Shown here in pieces: positions 17,311 through 25,890 of a stretch of 64,000 bases of DNA. Made by a program: the position numbers and the translations under genes. Source of the stretch: JAIUNP01 sp020161975 (GTDB lineage: Bacteria; Pseudomonadota; Alphaproteobacteria; Rhizobiales; Beijerinckiaceae); the NCBI GenBank assembly GCA_036745275.1, contig DAIOGK010000008.1, positions 1-64,000 on the forward strand, given 5' to 3'. Each line of letters begins with the position of its first letter. Positions within the stretch are counted from its first letter, which is position 1. The notes beneath the pieces were generated by a model. It worked only from the letters and a program-made list of their open reading frames with translations, searched no databases and was not told the origin of the DNA.

Positions 17311-17348
17311 GCATATCGGATAGCTCCGCATGTGGCTGTCCGATATGC
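17311..17348. repeat. 14-base inverted repeat plus a third half site upstream of the AlpA-like gene
   Basis: GCATATCGGATAGC (17311-17324) and GCTGTCCGATATGC (17335-17348) are inverted copies with one mismatch and a 10-base loop. A further CATATCGG lies at 17421-17428, 25 bases before the AlpA-like start codon. The stem could act as a transcription end for the helicase operon, but it lacks a T-run. The third copy points instead to an operator or excisionase-type binding site. The rest of the 228-base gap (17225-17452) shows nothing else clear. Confidence 0.45.
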
Positions 17349-17452
17349 ACGCCAGGGCGCGACACGCTTCTACGCCCGTTAATTCGAGCTTCCATTCAGC
17401 GTCGTCTATCGCCTTCTATCCATATCGGCAGATGGGTAGAAGGCATCCTCAG

Positions 17453-17737
17453 ATGAAACCACAAGCACAGGTCGCCATGACACGGACCATCCGGCGACAT
17501 GAACTTCGGGAAATAGTCCCGCTGGCCGACACCACGATCTATGACATGGAACAGCGCGGCGAATTTCCGCAGCGTTTCTATCTCACGTCCCGCTGCGTGG
17601 TCTGGGATCTTGCCGAAGTCGAGGCTTGGCTGGAGGAACGGCGCCGCGCCTCACGGGCCAAGGTCGTAAAGCGCGCCCCCATTCCCGATGTCCAGCTTCG
17701 CAAGACCCGCCCTATCAAACATTCGGTTCGGGCGTGA
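17453..17737 (+). CDS. AlpA-family helix-turn-helix regulator
   Basis: A 94-residue protein. The core MTRTIRRHELREIVPL followed by ADTTIYDMEQRGEFPQR and VVWDLAEVEAWLEER is the classical AlpA/MerR-like winged helix of P4-type islands and prophages. These proteins activate integrase or excision genes or act as excisionases. The start at ATG 17453 follows a GAAGG site; an internal ATG at 17477 would leave the whole DNA-binding domain intact. It converges on the integrase gene, overlapping it by 23 bases at the 3' ends. It probably controls island excision, and the repeats upstream are candidate targets. Confidence 0.85.
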   Translation: MKPQAQVAMTRTIRRHELREIVPLADTTIYDMEQRGEFPQRFYLTSRCVVWDLAEVEAWLEERRRASRAKVVKRAPIPDVQLRKTRPIKHSVRA

Positions 17738-18971
17738 GCAGGTCCATCGTCGGCGGATAAAGCGTCGGGGTATATTTCCCACCCGCGACCCAGGCATCCA
17801 CCAGATTGGACCATTCCTGCATCATGTGCCGACGCTGATGTTCGTACTCGGCCTTGTTGTAGATGCCGCGCGAGGATCGGCCGTCCTCATGCGCCAGGCA
17901 CTTTTCAATCCAGTCGCTGTTGAAGCCCAGTTCGTTCAGCAGGGTTGAGCCCGTCCGGCGCAGGTCATGGACCGTGAACGCCTCCAACGGCAAACCTTCC
18001 TTCTTGGCTCGCGCCACCACCGCCGTCGTGATCCGGTTGAAGGTCGCACGCGACATCGGGGCGTCGGCGTCGTAGCGCGATGGGAGGACGTATTTCGAGT
18101 TGCCAGCGCAAGTCTTGAGCGCAACGAAGATGTCGAGCATCTGCTGCGACAGATAGACGTTGTGGGCCTTCGAGCGCTTCATACGCTCCTTCGGGATCGA
18201 CCAGACGGCGTTCTCGAAATCGACTTCATCCCAGACCGCATCCTGCAATTCGCTCTTTCGCACCATCGTCAGCAGGAACAATTTCATCCCGAGCCGGATC
18301 GTCGGCAGCGTCGGGACATGCTCAAGCTGACCGAACATGATGCGGATTTCGGCGGGAGAAAGCGATCTGTCCTTCGGCACGAAGGTCGCGATCGACGCCG
18401 GGCCAACTTCATCGGCCGGATTTGCGACCTTCTCACCATGCAAGATGGCGAAAGCGAAGACCAGCTTCACGATGTCTCTGACGTGGACCGCCGTTGCTGG
18501 CGCTCCACGCTCCTTCACCTTCGCGCACAGCGCGCGCAGATCCTCCGGTAGAATCTCCGGCAGCAGTCGATTGCGAAACGTAGGAAGTATGTCGCGCTCG
18601 AAGATCGACCGGCGCATGGCGCGCGTGCTGTCCGCCATTCGCGCTTCCTGAAGCCAGCGCTCGCCGAACTGGCCGAAACTCTTCGCCTCTAGGAGGCGAC
18701 GCTTCTCGCGCTGCTTCTCCTGCGCAGGCGAGCGACCTTCTGAAATGGCCCGCCGGGCATCGACCACCTTCTCTCGCGCGCGAGCGAGGGACAGGCCGGC
18801 TGGGCCGTACCGGCCCAATGTCAACGTCTCCCGGCGGCCGTTCAGCCGGTAGTCCATACGGAACACGATCGCGCCCGACGGCTGAACCGCGACGTACATA
18901 CCGTCACGGTCCACGACCTTGTATAATTTGCTTTGTGGTTTCAGTGCCTTAATGGCAGCGTCGGTCAACAT
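17715..18971 (-). CDS. P4-type tyrosine integrase of the guaA-associated island
   Basis: A 418-residue site-specific recombinase. The N-terminal arm-binding domain (DUF4102 type) covers about residues 1-90 (LTDAAIKALKP, GRRETLTLGRYG, LARAREK). The catalytic domain contains Arg in TMVRKSEL (about 238), HDLRR (about 335-339), His in CLAHED (about 361) and the nucleophile Tyr in GIYNKAEY (about 371). All catalytic residues are visible, so it should be active. The start is ATG 18971 after GGAGGG; a GTG two codons upstream lies inside the ribosome site. Its position beside the 3' end of guaA and its orientation fit known islands that use guaA as attachment site. Repeats at 19015-19173 are likely arm sites. 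Confidence 0.92.
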   Translation of the reverse strand: MLTDAAIKALKPQSKLYKVVDRDGMYVAVQPSGAIVFRMDYRLNGRRETLTLGRYGPAGLSLARAREKVVDARRAISEGRSPAQEKQREKRRLLEAKSFGQFGERWLQEARMADSTRAMRRSIFERDILPTFRNRLLPEILPEDLRALCAKVKERGAPATAVHVRDIVKLVFAFAILHGEKVANPADEVGPASIATFVPKDRSLSPAEIRIMFGQLEHVPTLPTIRLGMKLFLLTMVRKSELQDAVWDEVDFENAVWSIPKERMKRSKAHNVYLSQQMLDIFVALKTCAGNSKYVLPSRYDADAPMSRATFNRITTAVVARAKKEGLPLEAFTVHDLRRTGSTLLNELGFNSDWIEKCLAHEDGRSSRGIYNKAEYEHQRRHMMQEWSNLVDAWVAGGKYTPTLYPPTMDLLTPEPNV

Positions 18972-19014
18972 CCGCACCCTCCAGACTGTCTAAAAATGCC
19001 GGAGAGCGCCCAAT

Positions 19015-19173
19015 TATACCGTCAGGCCGAAAACGGCCGTTCCGATTGTATATTTTCTCTGTTTTTACAGCGTATTAGGCAAAAAAATATACCGTCAGAT
19101 GCTCTCTTGCCTCTGACGGTATATGTGATTTTAAGCTGAGACAAGATTCGCCATATCGTCAGCCATACCGTCA
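19015..19173. repeat. Iterated TATACCGTCAG repeats, probable integrase arm sites
   Basis: Copies of TATACCGTCAG or near matches are at 19015-19025, 19088-19098, 19113-19123 (inverted), 19153-19162 (one mismatch) and 19165-19173. The second and third form a perfect 13-base inverted repeat (19087-19099 and 19112-19124) with a 12-base loop. The repeats fill the gap between the integrase start and the guaA 3' end, where arm-type binding sites of an integrase are expected. The hairpin could also regulate int transcription. Nothing else is seen between 19174 and 19288. Confidence 0.6.
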
Positions 19174-19288
19174 TTTCGGAGACTAACCCCGCGATAGACC
19201 GCGAAACGCATCGAGAGATTTTTCTATCTATTTCAATGTTTTATGTCGCATTTTAGCGTATTGCCGGATACGCCCGGAGGGGTAAAAA

Positions 19289-19300
19289 TCATTCCCACTC
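19289..19300. other. Putative att core at the 3' end of guaA
   Basis: The last codons of guaA, GAGTGGGAATGA on the minus strand (Glu-Trp-Glu-stop), are the known crossover region of islands that integrate into guaA. The island keeps the reading frame intact. A second copy should flank the island's other end; I do not see one between 1 and 17000, consistent with the island extending beyond the left edge. Confidence 0.5.
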
Positions 19301-20848
19301 GATCGTGCCGGGCGGCTTTGACGTTACGTCGTAGACGACACGGTTGACGCCGCGCACCTCGTTGATGATGCGGGTGGCGGTGCGGCCAAGGAATGCCATG
19401 TCATAGGGGTAGAAATCTGCCGTCATGCCATCCACCGAAGTGACAGCGCGCAGCGCGAGGACGTGATCATAGGTGCGCTCATCGCCCATCACACCCACGG
19501 TGCGCACCGGCAGCAACACGGCAAAAGCCTGCCAGATCTTGTCATAAAGCCCCGCTTTCCGGATCTCGTCGAGATAGATCGCATCGGCCCTGCGCAGGAT
19601 GTCGAGCTGCTCGCGCGTGATCGCGCCCGGGCAGCGTATGGCAAGGCCTGGCCCCGGGAACGGGTGACGGCCCACGAAAACCTCCGGCAGGCCGAGTTCG
19701 CGGCCCAGCGCCCGCACCTCGTCCTTGAACAGCATCCGAAGGGGTTCGACCAGCTTCATGTTCATGCGGGCCGGCAGACCACCGACGTTGTGGTGCGACT
19801 TGATGGTCACGGATGGCCCGCCGGTAAAGCTGACACTCTCGATCACATCCGGGTAGAGCGTGCCCTGCGCGAGGAACTCGGCGCCGCCCACCTTCTTTGC
19901 CTCGGCCTCGAACACATCGATGAAAAGCTTGCCGATCGTCTTGCGCTTAACCTCGGGATCCGAAATGCCGGCCAGCGCATCGAGAAAGAGTGTCGAGGCA
20001 TCCGCGTGGACAAGCGGAATGTTGTAATGGTCGCGGAACAGGCGCACCACCTCGTCCGCCTCGCCCTGCCGCATCAGGCCGTGATCGACAAAGACGCAGG
20101 TGAGCTGGTCGCCGATGGCTTCATGCAGCAACACGGCGGCGACGGAGGAATCGACCCCGCCCGAAAGCCCGCAGATCACCCGGCCCTTGCCCACCTGTTC
20201 ACGGATGCGTTCGATAGCCTCGGCCCGGAAGGCGGCCATGGTCCAATCGCCCTTGAGGCCGGCAATCTTGTGCACGAAATTCGAGATCAGCTTGGCGCCG
20301 TCCGGCGTGTGCACCACCTCGGGGTGGAACATCGTAGTATAGTAACGGCGGGCTTCGTCCGTCGCGATGGCAAAGGGCGCGTTCTCGCTGGTCGCCCTCA
20401 CGGAGAAACCGGCGGGAAGTTCGGTTACGCGGTCGCCGTGGCTCATCCACACGGGGTAGCGCCCACCCGTCTCCCAGATGCCCTCGAACAGCGCGGACGG
20501 CGCTTTCACCTCAACTTCCGCGCGCCCGAATTCCGCCGCATGGCCGCCTTCGACCTTGCCGCCCAACTGGGTGCAGAGCGTCTGCTGGCCGTAGCAGATG
20601 GCGAGAATCGGCACACTGGAGTCAAACACGGCCTGCGGCGCGCGGGGGCTGCCCTCACGCGTCACGCTGTCCGGACCGCCCGAGAAGATCACGGCGCGCG
20701 GCCTCAGCTTCCTGAAAGCCGCCTCGGCATTCTGGAACGGATGCACCTCTGAATAAACGCCAGCCTCGCGCACGCGGCGCGCGATGAGCTGGGTCACCTG
20801 GCTGCCGAAGTCGATGATGAGGACGGTTTCGTGTGTGGGCAGTGTCAT
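19289..20848 (-). CDS. guaA: GMP synthase (glutamine-hydrolysing)
   Basis: A 519-residue enzyme that converts XMP to GMP using ATP and glutamine. The N-terminal class I amidotransferase has Cys in ILAICYGQQ (about residue 85) and the His-Glu pair in MFHPEVV. The ATP-pyrophosphatase domain starts with CGLSGGVDSS, and the C-terminal dimerisation domain ends in the typical TIEWE. Length is normal and no defect is visible. Its 3' end abuts the integrated island, so its original downstream terminator has been displaced. A TRAP transporter operon lies upstream on the same strand, separated by a terminator hairpin. Confidence 0.98.
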   Translation of the reverse strand: MTLPTHETVLIIDFGSQVTQLIARRVREAGVYSEVHPFQNAEAAFRKLRPRAVIFSGGPDSVTREGSPRAPQAVFDSSVPILAICYGQQTLCTQLGGKVEGGHAAEFGRAEVEVKAPSALFEGIWETGGRYPVWMSHGDRVTELPAGFSVRATSENAPFAIATDEARRYYTTMFHPEVVHTPDGAKLISNFVHKIAGLKGDWTMAAFRAEAIERIREQVGKGRVICGLSGGVDSSVAAVLLHEAIGDQLTCVFVDHGLMRQGEADEVVRLFRDHYNIPLVHADASTLFLDALAGISDPEVKRKTIGKLFIDVFEAEAKKVGGAEFLAQGTLYPDVIESVSFTGGPSVTIKSHHNVGGLPARMNMKLVEPLRMLFKDEVRALGRELGLPEVFVGRHPFPGPGLAIRCPGAITREQLDILRRADAIYLDEIRKAGLYDKIWQAFAVLLPVRTVGVMGDERTYDHVLALRAVTSVDGMTADFYPYDMAFLGRTATRIINEVRGVNRVVYDVTSKPPGTIEWE

Positions 20849-20920
20849 GTCAGGTACGGGCTCGGCAGAAGGGGGACGCCCTTCGGGCTTTCGCCGGGCG
20901 GGCGGCCTGAGTCAAGCAAA

Positions 20921-20951
20921 AGGCGGCATTGTCCAAAAGACAATGCCGCCT
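20921..20951 (-). terminator. Terminator after dctM
   Basis: A perfect 13-base inverted repeat, AGGCGGCATTGTC and its complement, with a 5-base loop lies just downstream of the dctM stop. On the minus strand it is followed by TTT. It separates the TRAP operon from guaA. Confidence 0.7.
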
Positions 20952-20970
20952 GAAGCCCCCTGGCCTGGCG

Positions 20971-22278
20971 TCAGCGTGCGCCGACCGGCACGTATCCGAA
21001 GAACTTCGGTAGGAACAGCACCAGGTCCGGCACCAGCAGCATGATCGTCAGCGCCGTCACCAGGACCGCCACATAGGGCCAGATCGCCGCAATGATCGTC
21101 TTCAGCGGAATGCCGGTGATGGCATTGATGACGAAGAGCAAGACACCATAAGGCGGCGTGATGAGGCCGATCATGCAGTTCACCACCGCCGTCACGCCGA
21201 AATGCACCGGATCGATCCCCAGCGAGGTCACAGTCGGCAGGAACAGCGGAATGATGACGAGGATGATCGTCGTCGCATCCAGCAGGCAGCCGAGGAGCAG
21301 GAGCATGATGTTGACGCCGATCAGGAAAACGAGCGGCGAGATATTCATGCCCTTCAGCGCGGTTTCCATGTGCGCCGGGATGTTCTCCGCCGCGACGATG
21401 TAGTTGAAGATCAGCGAGGCACCGATGACGAGACCGACCGAGGCCGTTGCCCGCGCGCTTTCCGACAGAACGCCGTACAACACACGCGGCGAAACGGCCC
21501 GGTAGAGGAAGGTCGCGACGATCAGCGCATAGAAGGCCGCAAGCGCCGCCGCCTCTGTTGGCGTTGTTGCGCCGCCATAGATGCCGAACAGCAGGATGAT
21601 CGGCATCAGCAAGGCCGGGAAGGCACGAACGGTCAGCTTAGGCAGTTCAGAACGCGGCACCGGCTCTTCCAGCGGCACATTCTCGATCCGCGCCTGACGG
21701 GCGTTCAGGATCATGAGTGAGATGCCCATCATCACGCCGGGCACGAAACCGCCGAGGAACAGGTAGCCGATCGAGGTGTCTGAGACGAGCGCATACATCA
21801 CCATCGGGATCGACGGCGGAATGATCGGGCCGATGGTCGAGGCCGCCGCCGTGATCGCCGCGGCGTAGCCCGGCGAGTAGCGGTTTTCCTTGCGCATCAT
21901 CTCGATGATGATCTTGCCGAGGCCCACGGCATCGGCCACGGCCGAACCGGACATGCCGGCAAAGATCATGTTCGCAACGACGTTGACATGGCCGAGGCCA
22001 CCCCGGAACCGCCCCACCAGTGCCAGGCAGAACTGGAGCAGACGCTCGGAAATCGTACCGGCGTTCATGATGTTGGCGGCGATGATGAACAGCGGAATCG
22101 CCAGCAGCAGGAAGCCATCATAAAGACCCTGCAACATCTGTTCGGCGGCCAAACCAACGTCCTGCCCCTTCATCAGAAGGTAGACAATCGAAGAGACGAT
22201 CATGGACAGGGCTACCGGCGCGCCGATGCCGGCGAGACCGAACAGGACGACGATGCACCAGAAGAAGGGCGTGCTCAT
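20971..22278 (-). CDS. dctM: TRAP transporter large permease subunit (DctM)
   Basis: A 435-residue polytopic membrane protein of the DctM family, with about a dozen hydrophobic helices and the conserved GSAVADAVGLG and IGPIIPPSIPMVMY segments. It forms the sodium-driven channel of a tripartite ATP-independent periplasmic transporter for an organic acid. Its ATG overlaps the dctQ stop (ATGA), so synthesis is coupled. The substrate cannot be read from sequence; the dctP-like binding protein suggests a carboxylate. Confidence 0.93.
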   Translation of the reverse strand: MSTPFFWCIVVLFGLAGIGAPVALSMIVSSIVYLLMKGQDVGLAAEQMLQGLYDGFLLLAIPLFIIAANIMNAGTISERLLQFCLALVGRFRGGLGHVNVVANMIFAGMSGSAVADAVGLGKIIIEMMRKENRYSPGYAAAITAAASTIGPIIPPSIPMVMYALVSDTSIGYLFLGGFVPGVMMGISLMILNARQARIENVPLEEPVPRSELPKLTVRAFPALLMPIILLFGIYGGATTPTEAAALAAFYALIVATFLYRAVSPRVLYGVLSESARATASVGLVIGASLIFNYIVAAENIPAHMETALKGMNISPLVFLIGVNIMLLLLGCLLDATTIILVIIPLFLPTVTSLGIDPVHFGVTAVVNCMIGLITPPYGVLLFVINAITGIPLKTIIAAIWPYVAVLVTALTIMLLVPDLVLFLPKFFGYVPVGAR

Positions 22279-22772
22279 ACCTCTTCCTCCTTCTCAAGCT
22301 GGGCGAGGCTGTCGCCCCGGATCAGCCGCCAGGCCCTGAGGCCATAGTGGATGATCGTCCCGGCGAGGAAGATCATGTAGACGCCGAAGATGATGTTCAT
22401 CGGAATTTGGAAATGGTCCGTTCCGCGGATCTTCTTGAAGTCGATGAAGTCCCATGTGGCCGGCACTGAAATGCCAAAGCCGACAACCATGGCAATCGCC
22501 GTGATCAGTGCCATCGTCCGGCGTGCCTTCTCGCCGCCGAGGTTGTAGAGCACATCAAACTTCACATGATCCTTGTCTTCCAGGAAAAAGGCCGCGCCCC
22601 AGAAGATCAGCCAGAGCCAGGTGATGAGGATGATCTCATGCGTCCAATCCGTGCCCGCATTGAGCACGTAGCGCGAGAAGATCTGGATGACGAAGGCGAC
22701 GAACATAATGCCCGCAAGTGCCACCATCACGTCTTCCGCACGTCTGAATAAAAAGTGCCGCAACCCCTGCAT
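22275..22772 (-). CDS. dctQ: TRAP transporter small permease subunit (DctQ)
   Basis: A 165-residue protein with four predicted membrane helices and the DctQ features FSRYVLNAGTDWTHEI and WLIFWGAAFFLEDKDHV. It forms the membrane complex with DctM. The start at ATG 22772 follows a strong GGAGAGGGG site; a longer frame from 22814 has no such support. A hairpin lies between it and dctP. Confidence 0.92.
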   Translation of the reverse strand: MQGLRHFLFRRAEDVMVALAGIMFVAFVIQIFSRYVLNAGTDWTHEIILITWLWLIFWGAAFFLEDKDHVKFDVLYNLGGEKARRTMALITAIAMVVGFGISVPATWDFIDFKKIRGTDHFQIPMNIIFGVYMIFLAGTIIHYGLRAWRLIRGDSLAQLEKEEEV

Positions 22773-22826
22773 GACCCCTCTCCCCCCTAATCTCTTGGAC
22801 GCCCTGAGGCGCATACCGATACAGAA

Positions 22827-22849
22827 CAGGCGGGGTTGACCCCCGCCTG
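22827..22849 (-). terminator. Intra-operon hairpin between dctP and dctQ
   Basis: CAGGCGGGG and CCCCGCCTG form a 9-base stem with a 5-base loop. No T-run follows, so it may stabilise the dctP message or attenuate transcription into dctQM. That would give more binding protein than permease, a common need for TRAP systems. Confidence 0.45.
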
Positions 22850-22864
22850 ATCGTCTATCCGCCG

Positions 22865-23863
22865 TCAGTTGATGGCGTTGATCTTGTCAACCATGCCCGC
22901 CGGCCAGTCCTTGGCGAACTTGGAGGCGAGATATTCCTTCTGCACATGGGTGCGGAAAGCGTTGACGTCCGGCTCATAGACCTTGAGGCCCTTTTCCTTC
23001 ATGAAGGCCACAAGCTCATCCTCAAGCTTCAACTGGGCGTCGCGTGCCTGCTTGCAGGCAGCATCGGCAGCGGCCAGAAGCTGCTTCTGCTGATCGGGTG
23101 TGAACTTGTCCCAAACCTTCTTGCTGATGGTCAGGAAGTTCCAGTCAACAAGGTGGGCCGTCAGCACGATCTGCTTGGTGACTTCGTAGAACTTCGAGTC
23201 GCGAACGGTCGGCAGCGGGTTGTCCTGCCCGTCGATGGCACCCGACTGGAGCGCGGTGTAGAGTTCGGTAAACGCCATCGGCAGCGGATTGGCGCCAAGC
23301 GCCTTGCCGAGGAACTGCCAGGCATCCGACGGCGGCATCCTGAGCTTGACGCCGGCGAGATCGGCAGGCGTCTTCACTTCCTTTTCGCCGCGCAGGTTGA
23401 TCTGGCGCTTGCCCAGATACATGACCGACAGCAGCTTGACGCCCAGCTTGTCCTCGGTCTGCTTCTTGAGGTCGTCCATCACCGGATTGGCGAACACCTT
23501 CAGCTGGTGATCGGCGCTGCGCAGCAGATAGCCGGCGGTGAAGATCGACCAGGCCGGGATGAGCGTGGCGAGTTCCTGCGCCGAAGCGATCGACATTTCG
23601 AGATTGCCACGGGCAATTGCCTCGATCTCGGTGCCCTGCTTGAACAGCGTCGCGTTCCAGTGCGGCTGGAATTCCGCAAATGACGCAACGCCCGGGCCGA
23701 ACTTGTCAATAAGGCCGAGAGCGCGCTGGTCGGTCGCGGTGGCGGGCGCCGAAAGGCGCAGCAACACCTTGCCCTGCGCGCGGGCCGGAACACCGGCTGC
23801 AACCGCAGCAGCCGCACCGGCCACAAGGCCCATGGCATGACGACGGGTTGTTGAAATCGACAT
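22865..23863 (-). CDS. dctP: TRAP transporter solute-binding protein (DctP family)
   Basis: A 332-residue periplasmic binding protein. The N-terminus STTRRHAMGLVAGAAAA has a twin-arginine-like motif and ends in an ARAQG cleavage site, suggesting Tat export. The mature protein has DctP family features, including RGEKEVKTPADLAGVKLRMP with the ligand-binding Arg, and FTELYTALQSGAIDGQDNP. The start ATG 23863 has a GGGAGA site; the longer frame from 23911 lacks one. It is first in dctPQM. Binding specificity is unknown. A small palindrome upstream is a candidate operator. Confidence 0.93.
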   Translation of the reverse strand: MSISTTRRHAMGLVAGAAAAVAAGVPARAQGKVLLRLSAPATATDQRALGLIDKFGPGVASFAEFQPHWNATLFKQGTEIEAIARGNLEMSIASAQELATLIPAWSIFTAGYLLRSADHQLKVFANPVMDDLKKQTEDKLGVKLLSVMYLGKRQINLRGEKEVKTPADLAGVKLRMPPSDAWQFLGKALGANPLPMAFTELYTALQSGAIDGQDNPLPTVRDSKFYEVTKQIVLTAHLVDWNFLTISKKVWDKFTPDQQKQLLAAADAACKQARDAQLKLEDELVAFMKEKGLKVYEPDVNAFRTHVQKEYLASKFAKDWPAGMVDKINAIN

Positions 23864-23969
23864 CTGTTTCTCCCTGGTTGGGCCAAGCGGCCTCTTTGCG
23901 AATTCCTGCACCTTGACGGTGCCGGGTCAAGCCTTATGCGCCACTTTCTGCGCGGCCCTGTCGAGTAAA

Positions 23970-23985
23970 TGAACTAAATTGTTCA
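23970..23985. promoter_or_regulatory. Palindrome TGAAC-N6-GTTCA in the dctP/modB intergenic region
   Basis: A 5-base inverted repeat with an AT spacer lies about 107 bases upstream of dctP. The size suits a GntR- or LysR-type operator, but no such regulator gene is adjacent, so the assignment is weak. Confidence 0.3.
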
Positions 23986-24041
23986 ATTTGCCAAGTCCAT
24001 TGTTGCTCGCCACCTTGCCGATTGCGCCCAGGCGGAAACTT

Positions 24042-24067
24042 TCATTATATATGTACGAATATAATGA
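24042..24067. promoter_or_regulatory. Molybdate-box-like palindrome at the modBC promoter
   Basis: TCATTATAT and ATATAATGA form a perfect 9-base inverted repeat with an 8-base spacer. It resembles the TATAT..ATATA palindromes bound by molybdate-loaded ModE. The right arm contains a perfect TATAAT (24060-24065), a likely -10 box of modB, so bound ModE would block transcription. The modE gene is at the other end of the cluster. Confidence 0.6.
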
Positions 24068-24106
24068 TGCCATGATGCGACGGTCGGAGCGCGAAGGTTG
24101 ACTGGA

Positions 24107-24784
24107 TTGACTGCAGAGGATTGGCAGGCCGTGCATCTCAGCCTGCGCGTTGCAACGGTTGGCACTCTGGCCATCCTGCCGCTGGCGGTGGCCGTGGGTT
24201 GGCTGCTCGCGCGGGTCGAGTTTCGCGGAAAGGTAGTGCTGGATGCGCTGGTGCACCTGCCGCTTGTGGTTCCGCCGGTTGTGACAGGCTATGCGCTGCT
24301 GCTGCTGTTCGGGCGGCGCGGAGTGTTTGGCGGCGCGTTGGCGGAGGTGGGCATCGTCTTCTCGTTCCGCTGGACCGGCGCGGCGCTGGCGGCTGCGATC
24401 ATGGGTTTTCCGCTGATGGTGCGGGCCATCCGCCTGTCCATCGAGGCGATTGATGCCCGGCTGGAGCAGGCGGCGAGCACGCTGGGCGCCCGGCCCCTGT
24501 TCGTCTTTGCCACGGTGACGCTGCCGCTGGCCTGGCCGGGCATTCTGGCTGGCGCGGTACTGTGTTTTGCCAAAGCGCTGGGCGAATTTGGCGCGACGAT
24601 CACCTTCGTTTCGTCCATTCCCGGTGAGACGCGCACCATTCCGGCCGCCATCTACGGATATGTCCAGACCCCCGGCGCGGATGACGGCGCCTGGCGCCTC
24701 TCCCTCGTTGCCGTTGGCATTTCCATCGCCGCCCTCGCCTTTTCAGAATGGTTGAGCCGCCGGATGCGGGAGGCGCGGACATGA
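24107..24784 (+). CDS. modB: Molybdate ABC transporter permease
   Basis: A 225-residue membrane permease closely following ModB: WQAVHLSLRVATVGTL at the start, LVHLPLVVPPVVTGYALL, GFPLMVRAIRLSIEAID, and the EAA-type loop ending GEFGATITFVSSIPGETRTIP. It passes molybdate through the inner membrane. The start is a TTG; position 24107 is 9 bases after GAAGG and matches the E. coli ModB N-terminus, while TTG 24098 is too close to that site. Its stop overlaps modC (ATGA). The usual modA binding-protein gene is missing upstream. Confidence 0.92.
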   Translation: MTAEDWQAVHLSLRVATVGTLAILPLAVAVGWLLARVEFRGKVVLDALVHLPLVVPPVVTGYALLLLFGRRGVFGGALAEVGIVFSFRWTGAALAAAIMGFPLMVRAIRLSIEAIDARLEQAASTLGARPLFVFATVTLPLAWPGILAGAVLCFAKALGEFGATITFVSSIPGETRTIPAAIYGYVQTPGADDGAWRLSLVAVGISIAALAFSEWLSRRMREART

Positions 24785-25890
24785 TCCGGTTTGAGTGCGG
24801 TCTCGCCCGCCCTGCTTTCACGCTGGATGCCGCCTTCAGCGCCGGCTTGGGTATTACGGCCCTGTTCGGCCCGTCAGGTTCCGGCAAGAGCACGATCATC
24901 CGTCTCGTTGCCGGGCTGGAAAAGCCGGATCGCGGGTGCATCACCATTGGCGAGCGGCGCTTTGTCGACAGTTCCGCCGGCATTTTCCTGAAGCCCTGGC
25001 AAAGGCGGGCGGCCATGGTGTTTCAGGATTCGCAGCTTTTTCCCCATCTCACCGTGCGCCAGAATCTTGACTACGGACGCCGCCTCACTCCCATCCCGGA
25101 GCGCCGCATTGCCCCCGAGGCGGTCATTGAAATTCTTGGTATCGGCGCCCTCATGGCGCGCAATCCTGTGACGCTCTCGGGCGGTGAGCGCCAGCGCGTA
25201 GCCATCGGGCGGGCGCTGCTCGCTTCACCGCGCGTGCTTTTGATGGATGAGCCGCTCGCTTCGCTGGATGCCGACAGGCGGCTCGACATTCTACCCTTCA
25301 TCGAGCGGTTGCGCGACGAGTTCTCAATACCGATCCTCTATGTCTCCCATGCCATTGAAGAAGTCGCGCGCCTTGCCGCAACAGTGGTGCGGATTGACCA
25401 GGGCCGCGTCACAAGCGTCGGTTCACCGGCCGAGGTTATGACCGGCAATGCGCTCGATCGCCCGGGCGAACGGTTCAGCCGCCTCTCCATTCTTAACGGC
25501 ACCTTTGCGCGGTATCTGCCGGAGTATGGCGTATCCGTCATCGCCCATCCGGCGGGCGATATCATCGTTGCCGGGCAGACGCGGGCCAATGGACCGGTGC
25601 GCATCGCCATTCAGGCCACCAACGTCACGCTGGCAATTGGCCGGCCCACCAACATTTCCGTGCGCACTGCCCTTCAAGGGCAGATCACCGGTCTTGAAAC
25701 GGATGATGGCCCTTTCGCGCATGTCACCATCGCGCTTGCAGGCGGGGATCGCCTCGAAGCCTTTGCCACGCGGCTTGCCATCGACAAACTCGGGCTCGAC
25801 GTGGGAGACGAGATAACAGCGCTGGTCAAGGCGGTTGCCATTGACGAAAAGGGCGTGCCGGGCCTCAGCGGCGGCCGACTTCAATCCTGA
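24781..25890 (+). CDS. modC: Molybdate ABC transporter ATP-binding protein
   Basis: A 369-residue ATPase. Walker A is FGPSGSGKST, the signature is LSGGERQRVAIGRALL, Walker B is VLLMDEPLAS, and the switch His is in YVSHAIEE. The C-terminal part from about residue 290 is a TOBE/molybdate-binding domain (AIQATNVTLAIGRP, ITGLETDDGPFAHVTIAL). It powers ModB. The 3' end overlaps that of modE by 10 bases in convergent orientation. Confidence 0.95.
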   Translation: MIRFECGLARPAFTLDAAFSAGLGITALFGPSGSGKSTIIRLVAGLEKPDRGCITIGERRFVDSSAGIFLKPWQRRAAMVFQDSQLFPHLTVRQNLDYGRRLTPIPERRIAPEAVIEILGIGALMARNPVTLSGGERQRVAIGRALLASPRVLLMDEPLASLDADRRLDILPFIERLRDEFSIPILYVSHAIEEVARLAATVVRIDQGRVTSVGSPAEVMTGNALDRPGERFSRLSILNGTFARYLPEYGVSVIAHPAGDIIVAGQTRANGPVRIAIQATNVTLAIGRPTNISVRTALQGQITGLETDDGPFAHVTIALAGGDRLEAFATRLAIDKLGLDVGDEITALVKAVAIDEKGVPGLSGGRLQS

